Part shown: piece after piece, positions 26,414 through 35,014 of the stretch | How positions within the stretch are numbered: the stretch's first letter is position 1 | How the letters are laid out: every line of letters begins with the position of its first letter | Source of the DNA: Oscillatoriales cyanobacterium CG2_30_40_61 | GTDB taxonomy: Bacteria; Cyanobacteriota; Cyanobacteriia; Cyanobacteriales; Microcoleaceae | DNA: 64,000 bases | Direction: 5' to 3' | Assembly (NCBI GenBank): GCA_001873365.1 | Contig: MNYZ01000084.1 | Coordinates: forward strand, 1-64,000 | Made by a program: the position numbers and the translations under genes | Notes under the pieces: model-generated | Databases searched by the model: none | Seen by the model: the letters and a program-made list of their open reading frames with translations, nothing else | What the model was told of the DNA's origin: nothing

Positions 26414-26430
26414 TAAATTCACCAAATTCT

Positions 26431-27240
26431 ATGCCGTTTTTAAAGCTCAAAGACTATGAATTTAACTATACCATAAACGGCAATATTAGTCAACCTATTA
26501 TTCTATTTCTACATGGATTTCTGGGAAATAGTCATGATTTCAATACCCGAATTTCCCCACTGTTTCCCCAGTTTTGTTGTTTAACCATTGACCTCCCTGG
26601 ACATGGAAAAACCCAAGTTTTAGGAGAGGATAGTTGTTATAAAATGCCAGAAACAGCCGCCGCATTAATAGAGGTTTTAAACCGTCTGCATATTTCCCAA
26701 TGTTATTTAATGGGATATTCAATGGGGGGAAGATTAGGATTATATTTAACCCTGAATTTTCCCCAATATTTTAAAAAAGTCATCTTAGAATCCACATCCC
26801 CAGGACTAAAAACCGAATTAGAAAGGGTGCAAAGGTTAATTTCAGATACTCAAAAAGCCGAACAACTAGAAACCCTAGAATTTCCCATATTTTTAGAACA
26901 ATGGTATCATCAACCACTATTTAAAACCTTAACAAATCATCCTCAATTCCAACAAATTTTTGAGCATCGTTTAAATAATAATCCCCTGGAGTTATCAAAA
27001 TCCCTGCGTTATTTGGGCACCGGAAATCAACCATCTTTATGGGAGAAATTATCAGAAAATCAAATACCGCTCTTGTTATTAGTGGGAGAATTGGATCATA
27101 AATTTAAACAAATTAACCAAGAAATGAACCAATTATGTCCTGTTTCCCAGTTGCAAATTATCCCAAATTGTGGTCATAATATTTTAATAGAAAATCCTCA
27201 ACAATGGATCAATGTAATGGTTAAATTTTTATCGGAATGA
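26431..27240 (+). CDS. menH: 2-succinyl-6-hydroxy-2,4-cyclohexadiene-1-carboxylate synthase (MenH-like alpha/beta hydrolase)
   Basis: A 269-aa alpha/beta hydrolase. The oxyanion motif ILFLHGFLGNSHDF, nucleophile elbow YLMGYSMGGRLGLY (Ser in GYSMGG) and late His in IPNCGHNILIE form the triad. LPGHGKT is characteristic of MenH. It eliminates pyruvate from the MenD product to give SHCHC. I chose the ATG at 26431 (MPFLKLKDYEFNY). An upstream in-frame TTG overlaps the small membrane gene. Its stop overlaps the menC ATG by 4 nt, so the two are translationally coupled. Confidence 0.9.
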   Translation: MPFLKLKDYEFNYTINGNISQPIILFLHGFLGNSHDFNTRISPLFPQFCCLTIDLPGHGKTQVLGEDSCYKMPETAAALIEVLNRLHISQCYLMGYSMGGRLGLYLTLNFPQYFKKVILESTSPGLKTELERVQRLISDTQKAEQLETLEFPIFLEQWYHQPLFKTLTNHPQFQQIFEHRLNNNPLELSKSLRYLGTGNQPSLWEKLSENQIPLLLLVGELDHKFKQINQEMNQLCPVSQLQIIPNCGHNILIENPQQWINVMVKFLSE

Positions 27241-28196
27241 ATTATCAATTTCAATTTAAAACCTATCAACGTCCGTTTAAAACCCCGCTCAAAACCACTC
27301 ACGGAATTTGGAATATTAGAGAGGGAATTATTTTAAGTTTAACCGATGAACAGGGTAATATCGGATGGGGAGAAATTGCGCCTTTAACTTGGTTTGGGTC
27401 AGAAACATTAGAAGATGCGATCGCATTTTGTCAACAACTTCCCCATCTAATTTCAACCGAAATAATTTTTACTATTCCTGACTGTTTACCCGCTTGTCAA
27501 TTTGGGTTTGAATCTGCATTCATAGCATTAAATTCTAATAACGAGGTTGATTTATCCCAACTTCAGTATAGTGGATTATTACCGACTGGAGAAATGGTTT
27601 TAACCCATTGGGAAACCTTATTTCAGCAAGGATATAAAACCTTTAAATGGAAAATAGGCGTTGATGAAATTACAGAAGAAATCAATATTTTTGAACAGTT
27701 AATTATTAACCTAGAAACCCGGTTTCTTGAAGAAACCGGGTTTCTAAAAATCCGTCTCAGGTTAGATGCAAATGGCGGTTTAACCTTTGAACAAGCACAA
27801 AAATGGTTAGAAACCTGTGATTTAATTAATACAACTCAAGAGTTAATCGAAATTGAATTTTTAGAACAACCTTTATCGATTAAGCAATTCGATTTAATGT
27901 TAAAATTATGCGATCGCTATTCTACCCCCCTCGCCTTAGATGAATCCGTTGCTAATTTACAACAATTAACCTATTGTTATCAGCAGGGATGGTCAGATAT
28001 TTTTGTGATTAAACCTGCTATTTTTGGATCTCCACAAAAACTCAAACATTTTTGCAAAACCCATAAAATTGATACCGTTTTTTCTTCTGTTTTTGAAACC
28101 GATATCGGTCAAAATTCCGCTTTAAAAATTGCCTCTGAACTATTATTATATGATCGGGCGGTGGGATTTGGTGTTAATCATTGGTTGATATCTTAA
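27237..28196 (+). CDS. menC: o-Succinylbenzoate synthase
   Basis: A 319-aa enolase-superfamily enzyme. KWKIGV holds the catalytic Lys, RLDANGGLTFEQA the first metal-binding Asp, FLEQPL the Glu, LALDESV the next Asp, and FVIKPAIFGS the second Lys. It dehydrates SHCHC to o-succinylbenzoate for phylloquinone synthesis. An in-frame palindromic element (27713-27745) encodes an extra ETRFLEETGFL just before the RLDANGG motif. It probably extends a surface loop, since all catalytic residues remain. MenH is directly upstream with a 4-nt overlap. A large restriction gene now separates menC from menE. Confidence 0.92.
   Translation: MNYQFQFKTYQRPFKTPLKTTHGIWNIREGIILSLTDEQGNIGWGEIAPLTWFGSETLEDAIAFCQQLPHLISTEIIFTIPDCLPACQFGFESAFIALNSNNEVDLSQLQYSGLLPTGEMVLTHWETLFQQGYKTFKWKIGVDEITEEINIFEQLIINLETRFLEETGFLKIRLRLDANGGLTFEQAQKWLETCDLINTTQELIEIEFLEQPLSIKQFDLMLKLCDRYSTPLALDESVANLQQLTYCYQQGWSDIFVIKPAIFGSPQKLKHFCKTHKIDTVFSSVFETDIGQNSALKIASELLLYDRAVGFGVNHWLIS
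27713..27745. repeat. In-frame palindromic repeat inside menC
   Basis: AGAAACCCGGTTTCT, a TGA spacer read out of phase, and the exact reverse complement of the first arm. The 33-base element keeps the reading frame. Its sequence is that of the dispersed AAACCGGGTTT family found in several gaps of this window. Confidence 0.9.
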
Positions 28197-28353
28197 ATTA
28201 GATCCCCCTAAATCCCCCTTAAAAAGGGGGACTTTGATTGTCCAATTTCCCTGTATTAAATTTGAGATTAGATCCCCCTAAATCCCCCTTAAAAAGGGGG
28301 ACTTTGATTATCCGGTTCCCCCCTTATTAAGGGGGGTTAGGGGGGATCTAGTA
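28197..28353. repeat. GATCCCCCTAAATCCCCC repeat block
   Basis: Two direct copies of a roughly 50-base unit (AGATCCCCCTAAATCCCCCT, then AAAAAGGGGGACTTTGATT), followed by an inverted half (GGGGTTAGGGGGGATCTA). It fills the gap between menC and the convergent restriction gene and can fold into long hairpins, so it may end transcription from both sides. Confidence 0.9.
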
Positions 28354-28370
28354 TCAGAGAAAATTCCGAT

Positions 28371-31300
28371 CTACAGCATGGGAAAACCGCCATTTTTAGC
28401 AATAATTTGATCGATTTCCTGCATTAATAATATTGTTTCGGATAATGCAGAAATTATATTTTGATACTGGGTTAAATCATCATAATTAAGGGTTCTTCCC
28501 ACTCGATCTTTTAACCATTTTTGACAGACTTGATAACCTCCAACCTGGAAATTCCAAACCTCCGGGGGGACTCCTTCAAAATATTGGGTTTTGTTAATCC
28601 AAACTTTTCCTAATGTTTGGTTTTGGGGTTCTGTATAGCGAATTTTATCGATATTATTATCTCCAGGTTGGGGATAGGTTGTAATTTCTTGAGCGGTTTC
28701 TTTAATTAAATGTAGGTTAACTAAGCGATCGCCTTTTTGAGTTAATTTCCAGAATAATTCGGGGTTAGAAGTTAAAGGAAGACGGGGAAAATCAATTTTC
28801 AAAAATTCTGCATAACGACGGCGATAGGTGGGAGCATGAAACACCGCATAAATATAGTTAAAAATATCTTCTGGGCCAAAAATTTGTTGTTGATCTCCTT
28901 TACCATCCGCTATAAATTCTAATCCTAATTTACGGGAAAAATTAGTAATAAATTCGGGGTCTAAATTCGGTCGCCTTCCTCCGGGTGCGTTTGTGGGTTC
29001 GGGATTAAATAAGGTTGGGGTGTTTGTTGGGTAGAGATAAAGAGGGAAAATATAGGATGCTCTATCGTGAGAACCACATTTTTTTTCAGTAACAAATTCT
29101 GTAGATAATACATGACAAAATTCTAAATTAGTAATTTGACGAGTAGTAATAAGAGCTAAGTTTTCATGGCAAATTAGATGACTCATAACCTTACCTCTAG
29201 GCCTAGAATGAAAGCCTCCTGATTTTCCTGTATAGTAAGTATATTTATAATCAAATGGTCGATAACTTATTTTAATAATATTTTTAGGGTTAATGTCAGA
29301 ATTTATCAAATCTTTTTTTGCTAAATTTACTTGCCAATCTTGCGTATCCTTTCCTATTTCATATTTTATTCTTGCTTCTTCATTATTTAAAGACAAAAAA
29401 TCATTAACTCTTTTCCATATATCTTCATAGTTATTTGACAATGTAAAATTATCCCTAGCTGTCACTATTCCATCACTATTCACAGCCATGATTTCATTAA
29501 TTTTGAAACAGCATTTATATTCTAATTCCAGATTCCTCTCCTGTACTTTAAACAAATAAAACGATTGCTGTGGTAAAATCTCAGTCCATTGCGTTGAACT
29601 AATATCATTTTCAGCTAACCAGTGATACTTACCCCCAACTAACTGCTTATTTTCATAAATTTCTCGAACTCCCCATAAATCTGCATGATAAACCGTGGCT
29701 ATTTTTTGAGAACTATCTTTATATTTAACGAAAATTCCAATCGCTACTCCTTGCTGAATATCAAAAACATTCTGATCTGGTGAACTATCGGGACAAACTT
29801 CTTTTTTCTTACTATTTCCATGCAAATCTAAAACATAAATTTCATCAAAAGTTTGCATTAAATTTTGACGCATTCCTCTAAATGTTGGATTATCTAAATA
29901 GCCATGATTTGTAATTAAAGCCACAATTCCATAACCCGTTTCAGCAACCCGATGTTGAGCAAAACGGATAAATTTGACATAATCATCTAATAATCCCTTC
30001 GGGTTTCTTTCTCCTAAAGGTTGACCATCCACTTGATAATAGTCTCTAACTAATCCGACAATCCAAGGATCAGTATTTACCGATTCATAAGAATAGGGAG
30101 GATTTCCTAAAACCACCATCACGGGAACATCTTCTTTTACTGCTTTTGCGGCTTCCGCTTCATCTCGAATACGATTCATAAATCCATCAGCCGCAGGAAT
30201 TTGAAATGCTTCCTGTAACGTATTAGTTAAATAGATTCTTAACCGTTCATCGGAGTTAAAATCATAGCCTAACTCTTGTAATTGTAACCCTAATTTCATG
30301 TGGGCTACCGTATAGGGAGCCATTAATAGTTCAAAGCCAAATAAACGGGGAAGTAAATGTTGAGTGACATAACTTGACCACATTCCCTTTTGAGCTTTAA
30401 AATTATCATAAATATGATTAATAACACTGTGCATAAACATCCCAGTTCCCACGGCGGGATCAAGAATTAAGACTTGATGAATGTCTATTGTTCCTTCTCC
30501 TTTCGGGTTAGGAATTTTAATCTTTGTAGAATCCGCTAATCCTTTAGCAATATTAAACTTATGTTTAAGAATATAATCAACACTATTAACAATATAAGAA
30601 ACCACAGGTTCAGGAGTATAATAAACCCCTCGTGATTCGCGCATTTTGGGGTCATAAGCTGCTAGAAAGGTTTCATAAAAATGCACTACCGGATCTTCTC
30701 GGCGGGTGCGCTTGCCAAAATCTTTAAGAATTTCTGCCATGTCCGTTTGTTGGAGAATTGTGGCTAAGGTATCCACCGCCCAAGTAATCCGATCATCTAA
30801 ATCTGGCCCGGCAATTTGTCCGAAAATACTCCTTAAAAATGGGTTGGTTTTGGGAAGTCTAAAGGCTGCATTTTCTCTGGAAAAGTTATCAAGATTATTG
30901 GTATTACAACGGGCTGCAAATAGCCCATAACAAATCGTTTGGGCGTACATATCAGCAAATTGAACCTTAGTTAAATCCCTAATTAATACTTTTTGAAAGG
31001 ATTCTAATTGTTCTTTTAACATTCCTCCTTGATCCGGTTCATTTAAAGCGGTTGCGATCGCATCTCTAATTAATTGGGCTAAACTTGCCATGCGTTTTGC
31101 AAGTTCTTTGGGAGTTGTAACTTTTGGGGTTTTTGTTTGTAGAAATTCGTTAAAAAGTTGGGTTGTTTGTTCAATGCCTTCTGGATTGATTTTGAGTTTA
31201 TTTTTCTTATCAATAGTGGCAATAGAAGCGGTTAAACGATGTTCTCCTCGGACATACCAGCGAAATTCTAAATAATCCGTTAAAATTAAATTACCTAACC

Positions 31301-31574
31301 CGTTTAAATAACGGCTCATTTGGGCTGTTTTTTCGACTTTATTTAAGGATATACCAATATCTTTGGCTTCAATATGTCCGATTTCTATTTGTCCTTGGGT
31401 AATCACAAAATCCGGTGAACCACATTGGATGCGTTTGGGTTCATTGGTAACACGAATGCTAGAAGTTAAAGATTCTATTAATTTTTTTAAAGCCGGGCGA
31501 TGGGTGTGTTCTGTAGCGTTTCCAGCTTGAAAGTCAGTTTCAATTTCTTTGAGATAGGTTATAAAGCCATTCAT
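28371..31574 (-). CDS. Single-chain restriction-modification enzyme (Type ISP/IIG-like)
   Basis: A 1067-aa protein. The N-terminus has a PD-(D/E)XK nuclease: SPDFVITQGQIEIGHIEAKD (about residues 52-71), the D...ExK pattern. After a helical linker comes an N6-adenine methyltransferase with motif I LILDPAVGTGMFMH and motif IV VVLGNPPYSYES. YYTPEPVVSYIVNSVDYI before motif I is typical of the Type ISP group. The C-terminal third is the presumed target recognition region. There is no helicase domain, so this is the short, translocase-free form. It should methylate and cut DNA with one polypeptide. It lies between menC and menE in opposite orientation, with repeats on both sides, suggesting insertion. 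The gene appears intact. Confidence 0.85.
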   Translation of the reverse strand: MNGFITYLKEIETDFQAGNATEHTHRPALKKLIESLTSSIRVTNEPKRIQCGSPDFVITQGQIEIGHIEAKDIGISLNKVEKTAQMSRYLNGLGNLILTDYLEFRWYVRGEHRLTASIATIDKKNKLKINPEGIEQTTQLFNEFLQTKTPKVTTPKELAKRMASLAQLIRDAIATALNEPDQGGMLKEQLESFQKVLIRDLTKVQFADMYAQTICYGLFAARCNTNNLDNFSRENAAFRLPKTNPFLRSIFGQIAGPDLDDRITWAVDTLATILQQTDMAEILKDFGKRTRREDPVVHFYETFLAAYDPKMRESRGVYYTPEPVVSYIVNSVDYILKHKFNIAKGLADSTKIKIPNPKGEGTIDIHQVLILDPAVGTGMFMHSVINHIYDNFKAQKGMWSSYVTQHLLPRLFGFELLMAPYTVAHMKLGLQLQELGYDFNSDERLRIYLTNTLQEAFQIPAADGFMNRIRDEAEAAKAVKEDVPVMVVLGNPPYSYESVNTDPWIVGLVRDYYQVDGQPLGERNPKGLLDDYVKFIRFAQHRVAETGYGIVALITNHGYLDNPTFRGMRQNLMQTFDEIYVLDLHGNSKKKEVCPDSSPDQNVFDIQQGVAIGIFVKYKDSSQKIATVYHADLWGVREIYENKQLVGGKYHWLAENDISSTQWTEILPQQSFYLFKVQERNLELEYKCCFKINEIMAVNSDGIVTARDNFTLSNNYEDIWKRVNDFLSLNNEEARIKYEIGKDTQDWQVNLAKKDLINSDINPKNIIKISYRPFDYKYTYYTGKSGGFHSRPRGKVMSHLICHENLALITTRQITNLEFCHVLSTEFVTEKKCGSHDRASYIFPLYLYPTNTPTLFNPEPTNAPGGRRPNLDPEFITNFSRKLGLEFIADGKGDQQQIFGPEDIFNYIYAVFHAPTYRRRYAEFLKIDFPRLPLTSNPELFWKLTQKGDRLVNLHLIKETAQEITTYPQPGDNNIDKIRYTEPQNQTLGKVWINKTQYFEGVPPEVWNFQVGGYQVCQKWLKDRVGRTLNYDDLTQYQNIISALSETILLMQEIDQIIAKNGGFPML

Positions 31575-31904
31575 TTGATATTGTTCCTTAAGCTGACGAT
31601 TATCCTAATTTTTAGGATACACTAATTATCAACAAAATTGTTCAAAATCTGCTCAAAATAAAAATCCCGTAGGGGCGGGTTCAACTCTATCTCAAATTCC
31701 CATCCCAAAACTATCTAAACCCGTCCCTACCCCAGGCAAAAATTAACAGTTAATTTGATTTTTTTGTGGGTTGGGCGGGTTTATTTAGATTGTTTGTTAT
31801 TGTCAAATATTATTGCAAAACCCGCCCCTACGGGTTAATATGTATTTAATATTCAAAGTCACCCTTTTTAATGGGGATTTAATGGGTTCTCAATCGGGTT
31901 AAAT
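31575..31904. other. Intergenic region upstream of the restriction gene and menE
   Basis: It holds the shared promoter space of two divergent genes, and most of it is the palindromic element at 31666-31834. No additional ORF is visible. Confidence 0.6.
31666..31834. mobile_element. 169-bp element with perfect 16-bp terminal inverted repeats
   Basis: The ends are CCCGTAGGGGCGGGTT and its exact complement AACCCGCCCCTACGGG. Shorter internal copies (AAACCCGTCCCTACC, GGGTTGGGCGGGTTT) give a nested palindrome. There is no ORF. Related ends occur at 36612-36672 and, weakly, at 3527-3580. I interpret it as a MITE or other non-autonomous repeat. Confidence 0.7.
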
Positions 31905-33254
31905 ATGAATCTAATTAATGAAATTCCAAATAGGTTAATTTCAAACAATACAGACTCTTTAATTGATTGTTCTAACACTCAATTACAAATTATTGATCAA
32001 TGGATTAACTCCAATAAAAATTATCCTAAAATTTTAATATCAGAATCCGACCCCATTTTATTTTTATCGGCTTTTATGGCTGCGGTGACAGCAAAATGTC
32101 CGGTTTTTTTATGTAACCCCCAATGGGGCGAACAGGAATGGAAACAAGTTAATGAATTAGTTAAACCTAATTTATTAATTTCTCAAGGTCAAATCTCAGA
32201 CTATAAAAATCCCTTAAATTATCATTATGAAAATCTTAAAAGTTTGATTATGATTCCCACGGGAGGAACATCAGGAAATATCAAGTTTACTGTTCATAAT
32301 TGGGATAGTTTAACGGCGTCGGTGCGAGGAGTTCAACAATATTTTCAGACTCCTACTATTAATTGTTTTTGTACTTTACCTCTTTATCATGTTAGTGGAT
32401 TAATGCAGTGGATGCGATCGCTTTTAACAAACGGACAATTAATTATAACTTCTTTTAAAACCGTAGAAGCAGAAGACTGGGTTAATTTTAATCCTACTAA
32501 CTATTTTATCTCCTTAGTTCCAACTCAATTACACCGTTTATTACAATATCCATCCCTAACCCATTGGTTATCACAATTTCAGATAGTATTATTAGGAGGA
32601 GCCCCCCCTTGGTTAGAATTATTAGAACAGAGTCGTTTCCATCAAATTCCCCTAGCTTTAACCTACGGAATGACAGAAACCGCCTCCCAAATTGTGACTT
32701 TAAAATCCTCGGATTTTTTACGCGGTAATAATAGCTGTGGAAATATTTTACCCCATGCTGAAATTAAAATTTATAGGGAAAATGGAGAGGAATTAAAACC
32801 CAATCAACCGGGAATAATTACTATTAAATCCGATTCTTTAATGTTAGGATATTATCGAGATAATTTTGATCCAAACTTACGAATTAATAGCTTTACAACC
32901 GATGATTTAGGTTATTGGGATGAACAGGGATATTTAACTTTAGTAGGTAGACAAAGTAATAAAATTATTAGCGGGGGAGAAAATATATTTCCTGGTGAAG
33001 TAGAAGCGGTGATTCTTTCTACGGGTTTAGTTAAAGATATTTGTGTAATTGGAAAACCCGATCAATATTGGGGTGAAATTGTCGTGGCGGTGTATGTTGC
33101 TAATCATAAACAGGTTTCAGAAGTTGAATTAAAACAGGCAATTTTAGGAAAATTATCTAAATTTAAACATCCTAAATTATGGATTTCTGTAGAACAATTA
33201 CCTCGCAATTCTCAAGGAAAAATCAATCAAAAACAGATTCAAGAATTAGTCTAA
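31905..33254 (+). CDS. menE: o-Succinylbenzoate-CoA ligase
   Basis: A 449-aa acyl-adenylate-forming enzyme, short as MenE proteins usually are. The P-loop-like motif is LIMIPTGGTSGNIKFTVHNW, A5 is LTYGMTETASQ, A7 is FTTDDLGYWDEQGYLTLVGR, A8 is NKIISGGENIFPGEVE, and A10 is LPRNSQGKINQK with the catalytic Lys. It activates o-succinylbenzoate to its CoA ester for naphthoate ring closure by MenB. Same strand as menC but now separated from it by the restriction gene. A hairpin follows its stop codon. Confidence 0.92.
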   Translation: MNLINEIPNRLISNNTDSLIDCSNTQLQIIDQWINSNKNYPKILISESDPILFLSAFMAAVTAKCPVFLCNPQWGEQEWKQVNELVKPNLLISQGQISDYKNPLNYHYENLKSLIMIPTGGTSGNIKFTVHNWDSLTASVRGVQQYFQTPTINCFCTLPLYHVSGLMQWMRSLLTNGQLIITSFKTVEAEDWVNFNPTNYFISLVPTQLHRLLQYPSLTHWLSQFQIVLLGGAPPWLELLEQSRFHQIPLALTYGMTETASQIVTLKSSDFLRGNNSCGNILPHAEIKIYRENGEELKPNQPGIITIKSDSLMLGYYRDNFDPNLRINSFTTDDLGYWDEQGYLTLVGRQSNKIISGGENIFPGEVEAVILSTGLVKDICVIGKPDQYWGEIVVAVYVANHKQVSEVELKQAILGKLSKFKHPKLWISVEQLPRNSQGKINQKQIQELV

Positions 33255-33280
33255 AGCAGTGAGAGTGCCCTCACACTGCT
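33255..33280. terminator. Hairpin between convergent menE and doxX-like genes
   Basis: AGCAGTGAGA pairs with TCACACTGCT (one mismatch) around a short loop, directly after the menE stop and before the end of the converging gene. It is well placed for a bidirectional terminator, though the T-run is weak. Confidence 0.6.
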
Positions 33281-33298
33281 GTATAATTGAAGATAAAT

Positions 33299-33700
33299 TT
33301 ATTCAGTAAAATCGGTATTAGTCATCGTAATATGTTCATCAACACTAACGGGCCCAGCCCCAAAATAGGTAATCATGAATAACCCGCCCATAATCGATAA
33401 ATTCTTTAAGAAATCAATTTTTTCTGCGGGAACATCCCAAAAATTATGAAATATTATAGTTGTGGGAATTAAGAATAGAATTAAAACCCAAGCACCTAAA
33501 CGAGTTTTATAACCTAAGACTAAAGATAATCCGCCTAAAATTTGAAAAACAATTGTTCCTCCTAATAATATCCCAGCCAAGGGTAATCCTTTTTCTGTCA
33601 TCATGGTTTGAGTATTGGCAAAATCGAAGATTTTATTAATAGCAGCGTGTATAAAAATTGTTGCTAAAAATGTTCTACCAATTAAGGGAATAAATTGCAT
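33299..33700 (-). CDS. DoxX family membrane protein
   Basis: A 133-aa protein with four hydrophobic helices. FIHAAINKIFDFANTQTMMTEKGLPLAGIL and GGLSLVLGYKTRLGAWVLIL (each quoted here only in part) follow the DoxX pattern of Arg/Lys and Gly positions. DoxX proteins are small inner-membrane proteins linked with quinone or redox functions in some bacteria, which would fit the men neighbourhood, but this is only suggestive. It is on the same strand as menA and 67 nt downstream of it, so the two may share a transcript. Confidence 0.8.
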   Translation of the reverse strand: MQFIPLIGRTFLATIFIHAAINKIFDFANTQTMMTEKGLPLAGILLGGTIVFQILGGLSLVLGYKTRLGAWVLILFLIPTTIIFHNFWDVPAEKIDFLKNLSIMGGLFMITYFGAGPVSVDEHITMTNTDFTE

Positions 33701-33767
33701 GATTATTTAACCTCTATTTGCTGTTTTTATTCCGGGTGGAATTGACCCACCCTAAAAATAAATTAAA

Positions 33768-34667
33768 TTAATGTAAAATAAAGCCCATTCCTAAAAGTAA
33801 ACCACTCCAAAACTGAACAGAAATGGCAATAAATTTGGAATTGCTGACTAAGTTCGGTTGATTATGGTATTGACTAATATGGCGACAGAGTTTAATCGCA
33901 GAAGGAATCGCCACAAAACTCAGGAGAGTCCAAATTGGGAATATTCCTAAGAGGACAAATCCGCCCGTCAGCGTAAAAATACTAGCACAAAACCAGGGTA
34001 AAAGTTTTGCACCCCGTTCAGTTCCTAAACGAACAATCGGAGACTTTTTCCCGGCGGTAATATCATCATCTACCTGATGAAAATGGGAACAAAAGAGAAC
34101 TAAAGTAATCGGAATTGCCACAATAATTGATGTAGCTAAACAGACCCAAGACCAGTTTTGAGTTTGACTATAATAGGCGGCAGAAACTCCTAAAGGCCCA
34201 AAGGCAAAAAAACATAAAAATTCCCCTAAACCTTGATAACCAAATCGAAATGGCGGCCCCTGATATAAATAACCTAAGCCACAACAGAGGAGAATTAACC
34301 CTAAAACCGTTAAATCCTGTTGCCACCAACAAATACCTAATAAACCCAAAATTGCCAGGGCTAAACAGCTATTTCCCAGGGCTAGAACTAAGGATTTATT
34401 TTCGGTTAAATTGACTAAAGAATGATGTTTATTTTTATCAATTCCGGTTTCTGAGTCAAAGACATCATTGAGAATATTTTCCCAGGCTAAAATTAAAATA
34501 GCCGCCGTAATAAAGGTGGTAAAAATATTCCAATTGATTGTAGAAGTTTCAAAGACAGCAACAGCAGTCCCCACCCAGATGGGCATAATTGCTACACTGT
34601 ACATTGGCGGTTTAATCGCCGCTAACCATAATTTATTTTTTGAAGTTGCAATTAATTTTGTGGTCAT
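33768..34667 (-). CDS. menA: 2-Carboxy-1,4-naphthoquinone phytyltransferase
   Basis: A 299-aa UbiA-family prenyltransferase with about eight membrane helices. The first Asp-rich motif is NDVFDSETGIDKNKHHSLVN and the second region is FHQVDDDITAGKKSPIVRLG, both needed for Mg-prenyl-diphosphate binding. In cyanobacteria MenA attaches the phytyl chain to the naphthoate ring to form the phylloquinone skeleton at the membrane. It is divergent from menF across a 350-nt gap, so the two may be co-regulated. Confidence 0.92.
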   Translation of the reverse strand: MTTKLIATSKNKLWLAAIKPPMYSVAIMPIWVGTAVAVFETSTINWNIFTTFITAAILILAWENILNDVFDSETGIDKNKHHSLVNLTENKSLVLALGNSCLALAILGLLGICWWQQDLTVLGLILLCCGLGYLYQGPPFRFGYQGLGEFLCFFAFGPLGVSAAYYSQTQNWSWVCLATSIIVAIPITLVLFCSHFHQVDDDITAGKKSPIVRLGTERGAKLLPWFCASIFTLTGGFVLLGIFPIWTLLSFVAIPSAIKLCRHISQYHNQPNLVSNSKFIAISVQFWSGLLLGMGFILH

Positions 34668-35014
34668 ATAAAAAGGATTTAAAATCTTGACTGGTTTATT
34701 GTCCCATAAGATTATCTGATCAGGCTAGAGCACTTCAAAAAGGTTTAATCTAAATTGACCTGACCAATATCCGCCAGGAGCAGTAGGGACACGGTGGCGC
34801 GGCTGTTGGGTGTCGGCCGAAAGTAGGGTAAACGGGGGAATGGGTCAACAATTATGAATTTTTTTTACAGACTGAGGGCAATATTTTTATAAGGGAGATT
34901 ATGTATAAGGGGTAAATCGCTCTGAAAGTAGTTAAAATATATTAAAATAATATAAGTTAACGATTTTTCGGTAACAGTTTTCCCTATTTTAACCTTTTTT
35001 TGTTCCTTTTTTAT
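34668..35014. promoter_or_regulatory. menA-menF divergent control region with a G-rich structured segment
   Basis: The gap carries promoters for both genes. From about 34755 to 34848 is a segment clearly richer in G and C than its surroundings, bounded by TTGACC and GGTCAA, which can pair. It contains GGTGGCGCGGCTGTTGGG and GGCCGAAAGTAGGGTAAACG. It does not match a riboswitch or small RNA that I know. It could be an untranslated leader or a small RNA gene. Confidence 0.4.

Noticed and set aside
34755-34848. tRNA or known riboswitch in the menA-menF gap
   Set aside because: No acceptor stem, T-loop sequence or known aptamer core could be found.
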